Positions 25,318-33,366 of a stretch of DNA of 64,000 nucleotides are shown here, piece by piece. How positions within the stretch are numbered: position 1 is the stretch's first letter; every line of letters starts with the position of its first letter. The notes under the pieces were generated by a model. That model was not told where the DNA came from. It ran no database searches and saw nothing but the letters and a program-made list of their open reading frames with translations. The stretch comes from Hymenobacter chitinivorans DSM 11115 (GTDB lineage: Bacteria; Bacteroidota; Bacteroidia; Cytophagales; Hymenobacteraceae), in the NCBI RefSeq assembly GCF_002797555.1, contig NZ_PGFA01000003.1:1-64000 (forward strand). The letters run 5' to 3'. The translations under genes and the position numbers were made by a program.

Positions 25318-26250
25318 ATGGACTACAAAGACTATTACAAGATTCTGGGCGTCGAAAAAAACGCTACCACTGACCAAATCAAGAAGGCTTACCGCAAGCT
25401 GGCCCGCCAGTATCACCCCGACGTAAACCCGAACGACCCGAATGCGGAGCGTAAGTTCAAGGAAGTAAACGAGGCCAACGAGGTGCTCAGCGACGAGGAA
25501 AAACGCCGCAAGTACGACCAGCTCGGGGCCGACTGGCAGCGCTACCAGCAGGCCGGGGCCGGCCGGGGCGGGCAGCCCGGCGGCGGGGGCTTCGACTGGT
25601 CGCAGTACACCCAGGGCGGCGGCGGTTTCGAAGGCTTTGGCGGGGGTGGCAGCAATGACCCGTTCGGTGGGGCTGACTTTTCTGACTTTTTCAGCTCCAT
25701 CTTCGGCGGGGCCGGCGGCAGTCCGCGGCCGGCGGCCGGCCAGGACTACCAAGCCGAGCTGGAGCTGACCCTGGAAGATGCCTATCAGGGCGGGCCCCGC
25801 ACGCTGACCGTGAACGGCAAAAAGCTGCGCATCAACATTCAGCCCGGCGTGGAAGACGGGCAAACCATCCGCCTGCGCGACCAGGGCGCCCCGGGCCGCA
25901 ACGGTGGGCCCAGCGGCTCGCTCTACATCACCATCCGGCTGCAGCCCGACGCACGCTATACCCGCACCGGCGCCGACCTGACCATGGACGTACCCGTGAG
26001 CATCTACAAGGCCCTGCTGGGCGGCGAGCAGGTGGTGGACACGTTTTCGGGGCCGGTTAAAATCAAGATTAAGCCCGAAACCCCGAACGGCACCCGGCTG
26101 CGGCTGCGCGGCAAGGGCTTTCCGGTGTACAAGCAGGCCGGGCAGTTTGGCGACCTGTACCTGCGCCTGACCCTGACTTTGCCCCAAAACCTGACCGAGG
26201 AAGAAAAAGCGTTAATCCAGCAACTGGCTACTCTCCGCAACGAAGCTTAA
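25318..26250 (+). CDS. cbpA: DnaJ-type co-chaperone CbpA
   Basis: A 310-aa Hsp40 of the zinc-free type. The J domain (1-70) has the HPD motif at 33-35 that stimulates DnaK ATPase. A Gly/Phe-rich linker follows (about 75-140). Two beta-sandwich substrate-binding domains complete it (LELTLEDAYQGGPRTLTVNG, VPVSIYKALLGGEQVVDTFS). The cysteine-rich zinc repeats of DnaJ are missing, and the next gene encodes the CbpM modulator, so CbpA is the right name. In E. coli CbpA also binds curved DNA. Confidence 0.92.
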   Translation: MDYKDYYKILGVEKNATTDQIKKAYRKLARQYHPDVNPNDPNAERKFKEVNEANEVLSDEEKRRKYDQLGADWQRYQQAGAGRGGQPGGGGFDWSQYTQGGGGFEGFGGGGSNDPFGGADFSDFFSSIFGGAGGSPRPAAGQDYQAELELTLEDAYQGGPRTLTVNGKKLRINIQPGVEDGQTIRLRDQGAPGRNGGPSGSLYITIRLQPDARYTRTGADLTMDVPVSIYKALLGGEQVVDTFSGPVKIKIKPETPNGTRLRLRGKGFPVYKQAGQFGDLYLRLTLTLPQNLTEEEKALIQQLATLRNEA

Positions 26251-26257
26251 CTGCGTT

Positions 26258-26587
26258 ATGGAAACCAATGTCCTCACCATCACTCTGCTCGAATGCTCGG
26301 CCCAATACGGCCTGAGCGAGGCCGACGTCCGCGAGTTTGTTGACCTGGGCCTGCTCGATGATGCCCCCGGCGTGCCGGGCGCCATCCACGGCGAAACCGA
26401 CCACCTAGCCCGCCTGGCCCGCCTGCACCACGACCTGGGCATGAGCAAGGAAGCCATTGACATCATCGTGGCCATGCGCCGGCGGCTGGTGGCCTTGCAG
26501 GAGGCTCTGGCCCAGCAAACGGCCCGGGCCGCCCAGCTCGAACGGTTTCTGCGCGGCTCGGGGCCCACGCTCGAAGCCGATTTGTAA
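26258..26587 (+). CDS. cbpM: Chaperone modulator CbpM
   Basis: A 109-aa MerR-like helical protein that in E. coli binds the J domain of CbpA and blocks its action. The start TITLLECSAQYGLSEADVRE and the LARLARLHHDLGMSKEAIDI helix fit the family, followed by a coiled coil (MRRRLVALQEALAQQTARAA). It begins 7 bp after cbpA, so the two are cotranscribed. It ends 19 bp before the end of the convergent ZIP gene, with no room for a terminator. Confidence 0.88.
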   Translation: METNVLTITLLECSAQYGLSEADVREFVDLGLLDDAPGVPGAIHGETDHLARLARLHHDLGMSKEAIDIIVAMRRRLVALQEALAQQTARAAQLERFLRGSGPTLEADL

Positions 26588-26606
26588 GTGGGTGGCCCAG
26601 TTTGCG

Positions 26607-27344
26607 TTACACCATATCCACGGCCAGAGCCAGGGCGCAGCCGGCCACGGTAGCCGCCAGCTTGGGCAGGTTGAGGTGGTGCTCGGGGCTGGTTTCAAAC
26701 AGGATGGTGGTGGAGACGTGCAGAAAGTTGCCGGCCACCAACCCCAGCAAGCCCGCATACCAACCACCCCGCAGCAGCTCTTCCAGCACCACGTAGTTGC
26801 TGACGACAACACCTGCCGGCCCGGCCAGCGCAAAGATGATCAGGTAGGGAAAGGCCCGTTTAAAGCTGTTGAGCCGCAGCAACAGGGCCGCCATCAGGGC
26901 AAATGCGGCCGGAACGTGGTGCAGAGCAATACCGGCCAGAATAGCGTAGAAGCTCTGGCCCACCCCCGCCGCATCCGGCGACTTCACCAGGATGCTGCCC
27001 TCCAAAAAGGAGTGCAGCACGAGCGAGAACAACAGCAGAAACGGCACCCGTCCGGCGTGGGAGGTGTGGTAGTGCACGTGCCCGTGCTCCACGCCCTGCG
27101 AAAAAACCTCCAGCAGTAGCTGCCCAAAAAAGCCGGCCAGCACAAAGTATCCAATGCGGTGACTAAACTCCGGACCCACGCTCAGGGCCTCCGGCAGCAG
27201 GTGCATGATGGTCAGCGTGAAGAGGTAGGCGCCGCTAAACGCCAGCAGCGGCTTCATCCACACGGTGCGGGCCGTTGGCACGAGCCGAGTCAGCCACCCG
27301 GCCCCCAGCACGGTCAGAAACAACAGAAAAACGGCAAACCACAT
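26607..27344 (-). CDS. ZIP family metal transporter
   Basis: A 245-aa membrane protein with eight hydrophobic segments. ZIP features are the HSFLEGSILV segment (TM4 metal site), HHVPAAFALMAALL (TM5) and a His-rich loop (VEHGHVHYHTSH) between TM3 and TM4. These proteins bring zinc, iron or other divalent metals into the cytoplasm. The ATG at 27344 begins TM1; upstream codons lie in a repeat. It is preceded by a family of palindromic repeats and convergent with cbpM. Confidence 0.87.
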   Translation of the reverse strand: MWFAVFLLFLTVLGAGWLTRLVPTARTVWMKPLLAFSGAYLFTLTIMHLLPEALSVGPEFSHRIGYFVLAGFFGQLLLEVFSQGVEHGHVHYHTSHAGRVPFLLLFSLVLHSFLEGSILVKSPDAAGVGQSFYAILAGIALHHVPAAFALMAALLLRLNSFKRAFPYLIIFALAGPAGVVVSNYVVLEELLRGGWYAGLLGLVAGNFLHVSTTILFETSPEHHLNLPKLAATVAGCALALAVDMV

Positions 27345-27350
27345 AGGCGT

Positions 27351-27437
27351 TAATGTGCTAATGTGCTGATGTGGAAATGTACTGAGCCTTGCTTGTAGCA
27401 GTAGTCTGTATATCAAGCATTAGCACATCAGCACATT
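27351..27437. repeat. Intergenic inverted repeat, AATGTGCTGATGTG type, copy 1
   Basis: Arms 27360-27373 and 27424-27437 are exact 14-bp reverse complements, built of overlapping AATGTGCT/GATGTG words. Similar words run to 27456. It lies between two minus-strand genes, the methyltransferase (stop 27461) and the ZIP gene (start 27344). Copy 2 is at 29572-29677. Confidence 0.7.
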
Positions 27438-27460
27438 TCTCCCATTCACCACATTAAAAT

Positions 27461-28201
27461 CTATTTTTTCAAAACGAAGATCATACGGGGGCTGGTCTTT
27501 TCGTCGTAGGGGCCCAGGTGGTAGTCGCCCAGCACTTCGGCTAGGCGCAGGCCAGCCATGTGGAAGTACTCCTCAAACCGCTCCTGGCTCAGGGCCCGCA
27601 CCCGCTCCTGGTAGTGCTGCTGCTGCCCGTCGCGGTCCACGAAGCTGATTTCCTTGACGATAAAGTCGTTGTCGAGGTGGCGGCGCAGGTGAAAGGTGAT
27701 GTCGTCCACGGTTTTTTCTTCCCGGGCCACCAGGCCGCGCACCGTCAGCTCGGTGTTCATGAAGTCGATGACCATCTTGCCCCCGGGCCGCAAGGCCGCC
27801 GCCGCCGAGCGGAGTGCTACCACGTTTTCGGTTTCGTTGGCGAAGTAGCCGAAGCTGGTAAACAGGTTGAAGATGAAGTCGAACGGACCGTAGGGCAGCG
27901 GGTCGCGCATATCGTGCACATGAAAGTGCAGGTGCTCGTGGGCGTACTGCTGGGCGTGGGCAATACTTTCCGGCGACAAATCCACGCCGGTTACGTCATA
28001 ACCCTTCTCACTCAGATAAATAGCGTGCCGACCTTTGCCGCAGGCCAGATCCAGCAGGCGGGTCGTGGGCTTAGGATGCAGGTGGGTGAGCAGCTCGTCG
28101 ATGAATACCCGGGCTTCGGTGTGGTTTCGGTCCCGGTAGAGCAGGTGGTAATAAGGCGAATCAAACCAGGTACTAAACCATTCGGCTTCGGATTGTGGCA
28201 T
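27461..28201 (-). CDS. Class I SAM-dependent methyltransferase
   Basis: A 246-aa methyltransferase. Motif I is LLDLACGKGRHAIYL (about 49-63), with the acidic strand VTGVDLSPESI after it. Motif IV region is GPFDFIFNLFTSFGYF, and LRPGGKMVIDFMN follows as in methyltransferase domain 25 proteins. The substrate is unknown. It is flanked by the two copies of an intergenic inverted repeat, with the lipoprotein and YcxB-like genes in the same block. Confidence 0.87.
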   Translation of the reverse strand: MPQSEAEWFSTWFDSPYYHLLYRDRNHTEARVFIDELLTHLHPKPTTRLLDLACGKGRHAIYLSEKGYDVTGVDLSPESIAHAQQYAHEHLHFHVHDMRDPLPYGPFDFIFNLFTSFGYFANETENVVALRSAAAALRPGGKMVIDFMNTELTVRGLVAREEKTVDDITFHLRRHLDNDFIVKEISFVDRDGQQQHYQERVRALSQERFEEYFHMAGLRLAEVLGDYHLGPYDEKTSPRMIFVLKK

Positions 28202-28437
28202 TCGGAAAGGAAGGAGGTAAGCGGAATGGTGGGCGGAGCTAAGCGCGGCGGCAGTTCAGGCAGACGCGCAATTTTGCAACAATGTTACAAAAAGCCATCG
28301 ACTTTAAGTTGGCGCCCACGTCTGAGCCCGGTGAACGCTGGGCTCTTATAAAAGAAGTTGACCCCATCTGGGGCGCCACCAACAACCTGTTGGGAGCACC
28401 CGCAAATGGGGTCAGGCATCTGATAACGAGGAGGATA

Positions 28438-28809
28438 CTACTCCTCCTTCATTTTCTCAGCGGGCTTTTCGTCGTTGTCGTGCAGGGTTTCGGCGGGAGC
28501 CGGAGCGGCTTCCTTGGCCTTGGTGCGGTCTTCGGCTTCACCGTTGGCCGAGCGGGCCGCTTCGGCGTTGGGGTGGCGGTCCTTCTCAAACTCTACGTCC
28601 GAGCTGATGGGCGCGGCAATGGCGCCGCCCTTGGCCTGGTTGGGCTCATGCTCCGTGCCCAGGTCGAAATTATCGCTCGAGCGGGTGCCAGGAGCTACCT
28701 GATCCACGGATACTTTGGCTTCCGGACGCAGGTCCGAGGGTTCGCTGCTGCAGGCGTTCAGGGCCAGGGTGGCCACGGCCACGGCGGAGAGCAGAAGATT
28801 TTTAGTCAT
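28438..28809 (-). CDS. Small acidic lipoprotein
   Basis: A 123-aa lipoprotein: signal MTKNLLLSAVAVATLALNAC with the lipid-bearing cysteine at 20. The rest is low-complexity and rich in Glu, Ala, Lys and Asp (TKAKEAAPAPAETLHDNDEK), probably disordered. No domain recognised. Upstream frames extending this one lack homology. The gap of 236 bp to the methyltransferase gene contains complementary GACCCCAT and ATGGGGTC words but no gene that I can support. Confidence 0.65.
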   Translation of the reverse strand: MTKNLLLSAVAVATLALNACSSEPSDLRPEAKVSVDQVAPGTRSSDNFDLGTEHEPNQAKGGAIAAPISSDVEFEKDRHPNAEAARSANGEAEDRTKAKEAAPAPAETLHDNDEKPAEKMKEE

Positions 28810-28927
28810 GTTCGTAAAGAGTTGAAATGCTAAGCGTTGGGGCCGATGACCAGCCCGGTACCGGACTTTTACCGGCGGCCTTACCTGCTTCGTACCAGAG
28901 TACTGTACCGGCGTGGCCGGGTCAAAG

Positions 28928-29563
28928 TTACGCGGAAGTTGGGCTCGTCGGCGCGGGAGCGGCCGGAGATTGGGCCGGCAGCAGGTTTTTGCGGCGCAGC
29001 ATCGAGTCAAACAGCTTGATATCGTTGGGCGAGTTGAAGATGCGCAGCGGGAAGTGCAGGAAGATCGGCACGTTGAAAGTGCGGGCCATCCAGCCCTTGA
29101 AGCCCTTGAGTTCATCGGCCGCCGCGGGGGGCTGCAGCCACAGCAGGTAGGCGTCGTTGTCGCGCCGGGCCTGCCCAATCATGTCCCAGGTCAGGCCCAT
29201 GCCCTTGGTGTCGCTCTGGCGCAGAATCACCTGGCGGTTGTCGATTTCGTAGTGCATGCGCTCAAACAGGGCCTTGCTTTGCTCCATCTGGGCCACGCCC
29301 GTAATCTGGGCCGAGCGCAGCAGCACAAACAGCAGCGTGAGCAGCACGGCCGCCAGCAGCCACCACCACGAGGGCCAGATAATAGCGGGCAGCAGGCCTA
29401 GGGCCAGCGGAATAAGCGCGTACCACCACTCCTTGCGCCACACCTGGGCCATGGCCATGCGGGTGTAGGTATCGGTGTCGAGCTGGTATTTCTTGGTGCG
29501 AATGGCCATGGGCGCCGGCCCCTGGGCCTGCCGGTAGCCACCGCGTTGATTGGGTTGTTGCAT
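28928..29563 (-). CDS. YcxB-like membrane protein
   Basis: A 211-aa protein. A polar N terminus is followed by two adjacent membrane segments (WYALIPLALGLLPAIIWPSW and WLLAAVLLTLLFVLL). A cytoplasmic beta-rich domain follows (MHYEIDNRQVILRQSD, LTWDMIGQARRDNDAYLLWL) with FNVPIFLHFPLRIF near the end. This is the general build of YcxB-like proteins, whose role is unknown. The C terminus is Pro/Ala/Ser-rich. It lies just ahead of copy 2 of the AATGTGCTGATGTG repeat. Confidence 0.6.
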   Translation of the reverse strand: MQQPNQRGGYRQAQGPAPMAIRTKKYQLDTDTYTRMAMAQVWRKEWWYALIPLALGLLPAIIWPSWWWLLAAVLLTLLFVLLRSAQITGVAQMEQSKALFERMHYEIDNRQVILRQSDTKGMGLTWDMIGQARRDNDAYLLWLQPPAAADELKGFKGWMARTFNVPIFLHFPLRIFNSPNDIKLFDSMLRRKNLLPAQSPAAPAPTSPTSA

Positions 29564-29571
29564 CTTGGGGG

Positions 29572-29677
29572 TAATGTGCTAATGTGAGAAATGTGCTGAT
29601 GTGCTAATGAATATAGTGGCGGCCAATGAGCAATAACGCATTAGCACATCAGCACATTCAACCACATTAGCACATTA
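29572..29677. repeat. Intergenic inverted repeat, AATGTGCTGATGTG type, copy 2
   Basis: Arms 29572-29609 and 29639-29677 are nearly exact reverse complements over 38 bases, differing only in a short central stretch. The 29-nt loop is unrelated to that of copy 1. It fills almost the whole gap between nadC (stop 29680) and the YcxB-like gene (start 29563). Confidence 0.8.
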
Positions 29678-29679
29678 AT

Positions 29680-30540
29680 TTAAAATGCTTTCAGGCTCAA
29701 ATCCAGGCTTTTGACGGAGTGGGTCAGGGCGCCGACGGAGATGAAGTCCACGCCGGTCTGGGCGACGTCGGCAATGGTTTGCTCGGTGATACCGCCCGAG
29801 GCTTCGGTGGGGAAGCGGCCGGCAACAAGCGCTACGGCTTCGCGCAGCAGGGCCGGGGCCATGTTGTCGAGCATAATCCGCTCGACACCGCCGATTTCAA
29901 GCACTTGCTGCACCTCGGCCAGGGTGCGGGTTTCGACCACGATGGGCAGCTGCCGGCCCGTGCGCGTGAGGTAGGCCTGGGTGGCCTCGATGGCCGCACG
30001 GATGCCGCCGGCGTAGTCGACGTGGTTGTCTTTGAGAATAATACCGTCAAAAAGTCCGTAGCGGTGATTTACGCCGCCGCCGATGAGGACGGCCCACTTT
30101 TCGCAGATACGGAAGTTAGGCGTCGTCTTGCGGGTGTCGAGCAGCTTGGCCTTGGTGCCGGCCAGCAGGCTGGTCAGGTAAGCCGTTTTGGTGGCAATGG
30201 CGCTCATGCGCTGCATGCAGTTGAGCACCAGGCGCTCAGCTGTCAGGATGCTCTGGGAGCGGCCTTCCACGATGAGGGCCACGTCGCCGTGCTTCACCAG
30301 GGCCCCGTCGCTGAGTAGCTCTTCCACCTGCAGGTCGGTATCGACTTCGCGAAAAATCAGGTGGGCCAGCTCCACGCCCGCCAGCACGCCCGCGTCTTTT
30401 ACCAGCAGATGGGCCCGGTTGCGGGCCTCGGCCGGAATGGAGGCCAGGGAGGAATGGTCGCCGTCGCCGATATCCTCGGCCAGGGCCGTCCGAATAAAGG
30501 TGGTAAGGGCTTCGGGAGTCAGGTAGGATGGGTTTTGCAC
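29680..30540 (-). CDS. nadC: Nicotinate-nucleotide pyrophosphorylase (carboxylating)
   Basis: Makes nicotinate mononucleotide from quinolinate and PRPP in NAD synthesis. The 286-aa product has EDIGDGDHSS near the N terminus, ERLVLNCMQRMSAIAT, LDTRKTTPNFRICEKWAVLI, GGVNHRYGLFDGIILKDNH and the C-terminal SGGIT phosphate loop. The GTG at 30540 places the N terminus where the family starts. A promoter -7 element ends only 5 bases upstream, so the mRNA is probably leaderless. nadA and nadB are not in the window. The DUF4783 gene is upstream on the same strand, separated by a terminator. Confidence 0.93.
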   Translation of the reverse strand: MQNPSYLTPEALTTFIRTALAEDIGDGDHSSLASIPAEARNRAHLLVKDAGVLAGVELAHLIFREVDTDLQVEELLSDGALVKHGDVALIVEGRSQSILTAERLVLNCMQRMSAIATKTAYLTSLLAGTKAKLLDTRKTTPNFRICEKWAVLIGGGVNHRYGLFDGIILKDNHVDYAGGIRAAIEATQAYLTRTGRQLPIVVETRTLAEVQQVLEIGGVERIMLDNMAPALLREAVALVAGRFPTEASGGITEQTIADVAQTGVDFISVGALTHSVKSLDLSLKAF

Positions 30541-30544
30541 GGTG

Positions 30545-30552
30545 CAAAAATA
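30545..30552 (-). promoter_or_regulatory. Promoter -7 element of nadC
   Basis: On the minus strand TATTTTTG, a full match to TAnnTTTG, ending 5 bases before the GTG start. The terminator of the preceding gene ends directly before it. Confidence 0.55.
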
Positions 30553-30553
30553 G

Positions 30554-30582
30554 AAAAAGGCCCCGACATGCGCCGGGGCCTT
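30554..30582 (-). terminator. Terminator of the DUF4783 gene
   Basis: A 9-bp GC-rich perfect stem (30557-30565 with 30574-30582), followed on the minus strand by a T-run that runs into the nadC -7 element. Confidence 0.7.
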
Positions 30583-30684
30583 CCTCAGAAACCAGAAAAA
30601 CAGTTGGCCGCCTTTAGGCAACGCTTCTGTTAGAATAAGTAGCTTTTTTTCAAATTCTTAGGGCTACCGGTGGGGCTAAACGAC

Positions 30685-31083
30685 TTATTCCTTGGTGAAA
30701 TCAATTGTGTCAATCACCAGGCTGCCCTGCGCCGACTTCATCTTGACGAACATCCGGTAGGCCCCGGTTTTGCTGACGTATTTGCCAACCGCGTAGGGAG
30801 TTCCTTCGTTACTACCACCGTAGTGGACAAAGTCGAACCCGGCGGGGGAGTTTTTGGCGAAGAAGTCTTTCATCACAAACTCGGCCTGGGTGGAGCTGTA
30901 GCTTTGCTTGTCCCCATCGAAGCTCAGCTCGACCGTCGACCCAAAGTACTGGGACAGTTCCCGGGACGAGCCGCTGCGGATGGCATTGCGGACCGGCGTG
31001 AAGGCTTCACCCTGGGCCAGTACCGTTACGGAAAGTAACAAGAACCAGACGACGGTAATAACCTGAAAAATGTTGCGTTTCAT
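30685..31083 (-). CDS. DUF4783 family secreted protein
   Basis: A 132-aa exported protein with a signal peptide to about residue 24 (VVWFLLLSVTVLAQ). The mature part has an NTF2-like flow: VRNAIRSGSSRELSQYFGST, VELSFDGDKQSYSSTQAEFV, FFAKNSPAGFDFVHYGGSNE and a closing LVIDTIDFTKE. This is the pattern of DUF4783, a Bacteroidota family of unknown role. The ATG at 31083 starts the signal peptide. It lies upstream of nadC on the same strand. Confidence 0.82.
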   Translation of the reverse strand: MKRNIFQVITVVWFLLLSVTVLAQGEAFTPVRNAIRSGSSRELSQYFGSTVELSFDGDKQSYSSTQAEFVMKDFFAKNSPAGFDFVHYGGSNEGTPYAVGKYVSKTGAYRMFVKMKSAQGSLVIDTIDFTKE

Positions 31084-31223
31084 ACTATATGTAGGGAATG
31101 TATCATGCAGTTCGCGAAAACTATGCCAAGTAGGCATGGTTTATCTAAATGTCCCTACAGCCGGTCGCCACGGCTCTAAGTTAACCCAAACCAACAAAAT
31201 GTGCACGTTCCGACCCGTGCCCT

Positions 31224-31231
31224 TATCTTTG
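31224..31231 (+). promoter_or_regulatory. Promoter -7 element of gpmI
   Basis: TATCTTTG, a full match to TAnnTTTG, ending 5 bases before the ATG at 31237. The gap of 153 bp to the divergent gene contains nothing else that I recognise. Confidence 0.55.
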
Positions 31232-31236
31232 CCCCT

Positions 31237-32784
31237 ATGAATAAACAGGTATTGCTGGTGATTTTGGACGGGTGGGGTTTGGCGCAGAATACGGAAGTAT
31301 CGGCTATTGATAAGGCCAATACTCCGTTTGTCGACTCACTGTTTCAACGTTTTCCCCACAGTAAGCTGCAGGCCTCGGGCGAAGCCGTGGGCCTGCCCGA
31401 CGGGCAGATGGGCAATTCGGAAGTCGGCCACATGAATATCGGGGCCGGCCGGGTGGTGTACCAGGATCTGGTGCGCATCAACAAATCCATCCGGGAGCGG
31501 AAGCTGGGCTCGATGCCGGCGCTGGAAAAAGCCTTCGAATACGCCCGCACCAACGGCAAAAACCTGCACTACATCGGGCTCTTGTCGGATGGCGGGGTGC
31601 ACTCCCACATCGAGCACCTGAAGGCCCTGTGCACCCTGGCTCATGATGCCGACGTGCACAAGGTGTTTATTCACGCCTTCACCGACGGCCGCGACACCGA
31701 CCCCAAGGGTGGCGTCAACTACGTCAATGACCTGGAGCAAAGCACGGCCCGCACCGGCGCCAAGATTGCCTCCATCGTGGGCCGCTACTACGCCATGGAC
31801 CGCGACAACCGCTGGGAACGGGTGAAAGTAGCCTACGACCTGCTGGTGAACGGCAAGGGCACCCCGTCGCAAAACCTGATTCAGAGCATGCTGGACTCCT
31901 ATAAGGACGGCGTGACGGATGAGTTCTTGAAGCCGATTGTGAAAGTCGGGGCCGACGGGCTGCCGCTGGCTACCATTCAGGAAGGCGACGTGGTAATCTG
32001 CTTCAACTTCCGCACCGACCGGGGCCGGGAAATCACGCAGGCGCTGACCCAGCAGGATTTCCACGCTTTCAACATGCACCGGCTGAACCTGCACTACCTG
32101 ACCATGACCAACTACGACGCCACGTTTGTGGGCGTCACCCCGATTTTCGAAAAGGACAACCTCGAAAACACGTTGGGCGCGGTATTGGAAGCCAACGGTA
32201 AAAAGCAGATCCGCATTGCCGAAACCGAGAAGTACCCCCACGTCACGTTCTTCTTCTCGGGCGGCCGGGAGGTGGAATTCGACGGGGAAACCCGGCTGAT
32301 GCGCGCCTCCCCCAAGGTGGCCACCTACGACTTGCAGCCTGAAATGAGTGCCTACGAACTGCGCGACGCCCTGGTGCCCGAGCTGCAGGCCAAGTCGGCC
32401 GACTTCGTGGTGCTCAACTTCGCCAACCCCGACATGGTGGGCCACACCGGCGTGTTTGAGGCCGCCGTGAAAGCCGTAGAAACCGTGGACGCCTGCACCC
32501 GGGACGTGGTAACGGCCGCCCTGGACAGCAACTACGCCTGTATCATCATTGCCGACCACGGCAACGCCGACATGATGATAAACCCCGACGGCAGCCCCAA
32601 CACGGCCCACACTACCAATCTGGTGCCCTGCATTCTGGCCGATGCCGACTACGAGGGCACCCTGGCCGACGGCAAGCTGGGCGACATTGCCCCCACGGTG
32701 CTGGCCTTGATGGGCCTGCCCCAACCGGCCGATATGACCGGCACCTCGCTGCTCCAACCCGCTGCCGCTTCCACGAATGCGTAA
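31237..32784 (+). CDS. gpmI: 2,3-bisphosphoglycerate-independent phosphoglycerate mutase
   Basis: Converts 3-phosphoglycerate to 2-phosphoglycerate in glycolysis, using two Mn2+ ions. The 515-aa protein opens with VLLVILDGWGLAQ, has the catalytic serine at Ser61 in GQMGNSEVGH, HAFTDGRDTDPKGG in the transferase insert, and the metal site IADHGNADMM near the C terminus. The ATG at 31237 is preferred to an upstream in-frame GTG (31201) because the promoter -7 element ends just before it. The next lipoprotein gene overlaps its last 8 bases. Confidence 0.95.
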   Translation: MNKQVLLVILDGWGLAQNTEVSAIDKANTPFVDSLFQRFPHSKLQASGEAVGLPDGQMGNSEVGHMNIGAGRVVYQDLVRINKSIRERKLGSMPALEKAFEYARTNGKNLHYIGLLSDGGVHSHIEHLKALCTLAHDADVHKVFIHAFTDGRDTDPKGGVNYVNDLEQSTARTGAKIASIVGRYYAMDRDNRWERVKVAYDLLVNGKGTPSQNLIQSMLDSYKDGVTDEFLKPIVKVGADGLPLATIQEGDVVICFNFRTDRGREITQALTQQDFHAFNMHRLNLHYLTMTNYDATFVGVTPIFEKDNLENTLGAVLEANGKKQIRIAETEKYPHVTFFFSGGREVEFDGETRLMRASPKVATYDLQPEMSAYELRDALVPELQAKSADFVVLNFANPDMVGHTGVFEAAVKAVETVDACTRDVVTAALDSNYACIIIADHGNADMMINPDGSPNTAHTTNLVPCILADADYEGTLADGKLGDIAPTVLALMGLPQPADMTGTSLLQPAAASTNA

Positions 32785-33358
32785 AGCACTCTGGGCCGCC
32801 GCCTGCCTGCTCCTGACTACGGCCTGTGGTCAGGAGCCGGAAGCTACCCGTGCGGGGCAACCGGCGCGCAAGCCGCTGTACTTCGACGTGAAGGGCTTTC
32901 TGGACAACCAGGCCGCTTTGCTCACCCAGCGCCAGCCGGCCGTAGAAAAGCGGGTGACCCTGCGCGACGGGCAAGTGGAAACTACCCGGGTCGAAAAAGT
33001 GGACTGGAGCAAGGAGCTACAGATTTTCTACCAGGCCGACATCAATAAGCCGGCCCTGCGCGGGGCCTACGAAGCCGTGGCCGCCCCGGCCGGTGACACT
33101 GTAACTACGGCGAAGCTCTACCGCCGCAAAGCCGGAATTGAGAATATCGTGGACCAGCTGCGGATTGAGGAAACGGACACGCAGGGTGGTAGCATCGAAG
33201 CCACTCTGACCCAGGACAACCCGCTGTTTTTCTCGCGCAAAGTATTGGCGCTAAACTATCAGAACGGGCTGCTGAAATCGTACCGGGTTCGGGGCGTGCA
33301 GAAGCTGGTCATGTTCGACACGCTGCGCTATTCGGCTACGGTTACGGTATTGCCTTAG
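32777..33358 (+). CDS. Lipoprotein downstream of gpmI
   Basis: A 193-aa lipoprotein (MRKALWAAACLLLTTAC, lipid on Cys17). The mature part is beta-rich and polar (PLYFDVKGFLDNQAALLTQR, VDWSKELQIFYQADINKPAL, KVLALNYQNGLLKSYRVRG). I do not recognise a named domain. It overlaps gpmI by 8 bp, so it is translated from the same mRNA. A role with glycolysis is not implied. It converges on the next gene with an 8-bp gap. Confidence 0.7.
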   Translation: MRKALWAAACLLLTTACGQEPEATRAGQPARKPLYFDVKGFLDNQAALLTQRQPAVEKRVTLRDGQVETTRVEKVDWSKELQIFYQADINKPALRGAYEAVAAPAGDTVTTAKLYRRKAGIENIVDQLRIEETDTQGGSIEATLTQDNPLFFSRKVLALNYQNGLLKSYRVRGVQKLVMFDTLRYSATVTVLP

Positions 33359-33366
33359 CGGGGGTA

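Noticed and set aside
28282..28440. Plus-strand frame starting MLQKAIDFKLAPTSEPGERW before the small lipoprotein
   Set aside because: It continues into the antisense of the lipoprotein gene without a stop and has no family match; the short start alone is not enough.
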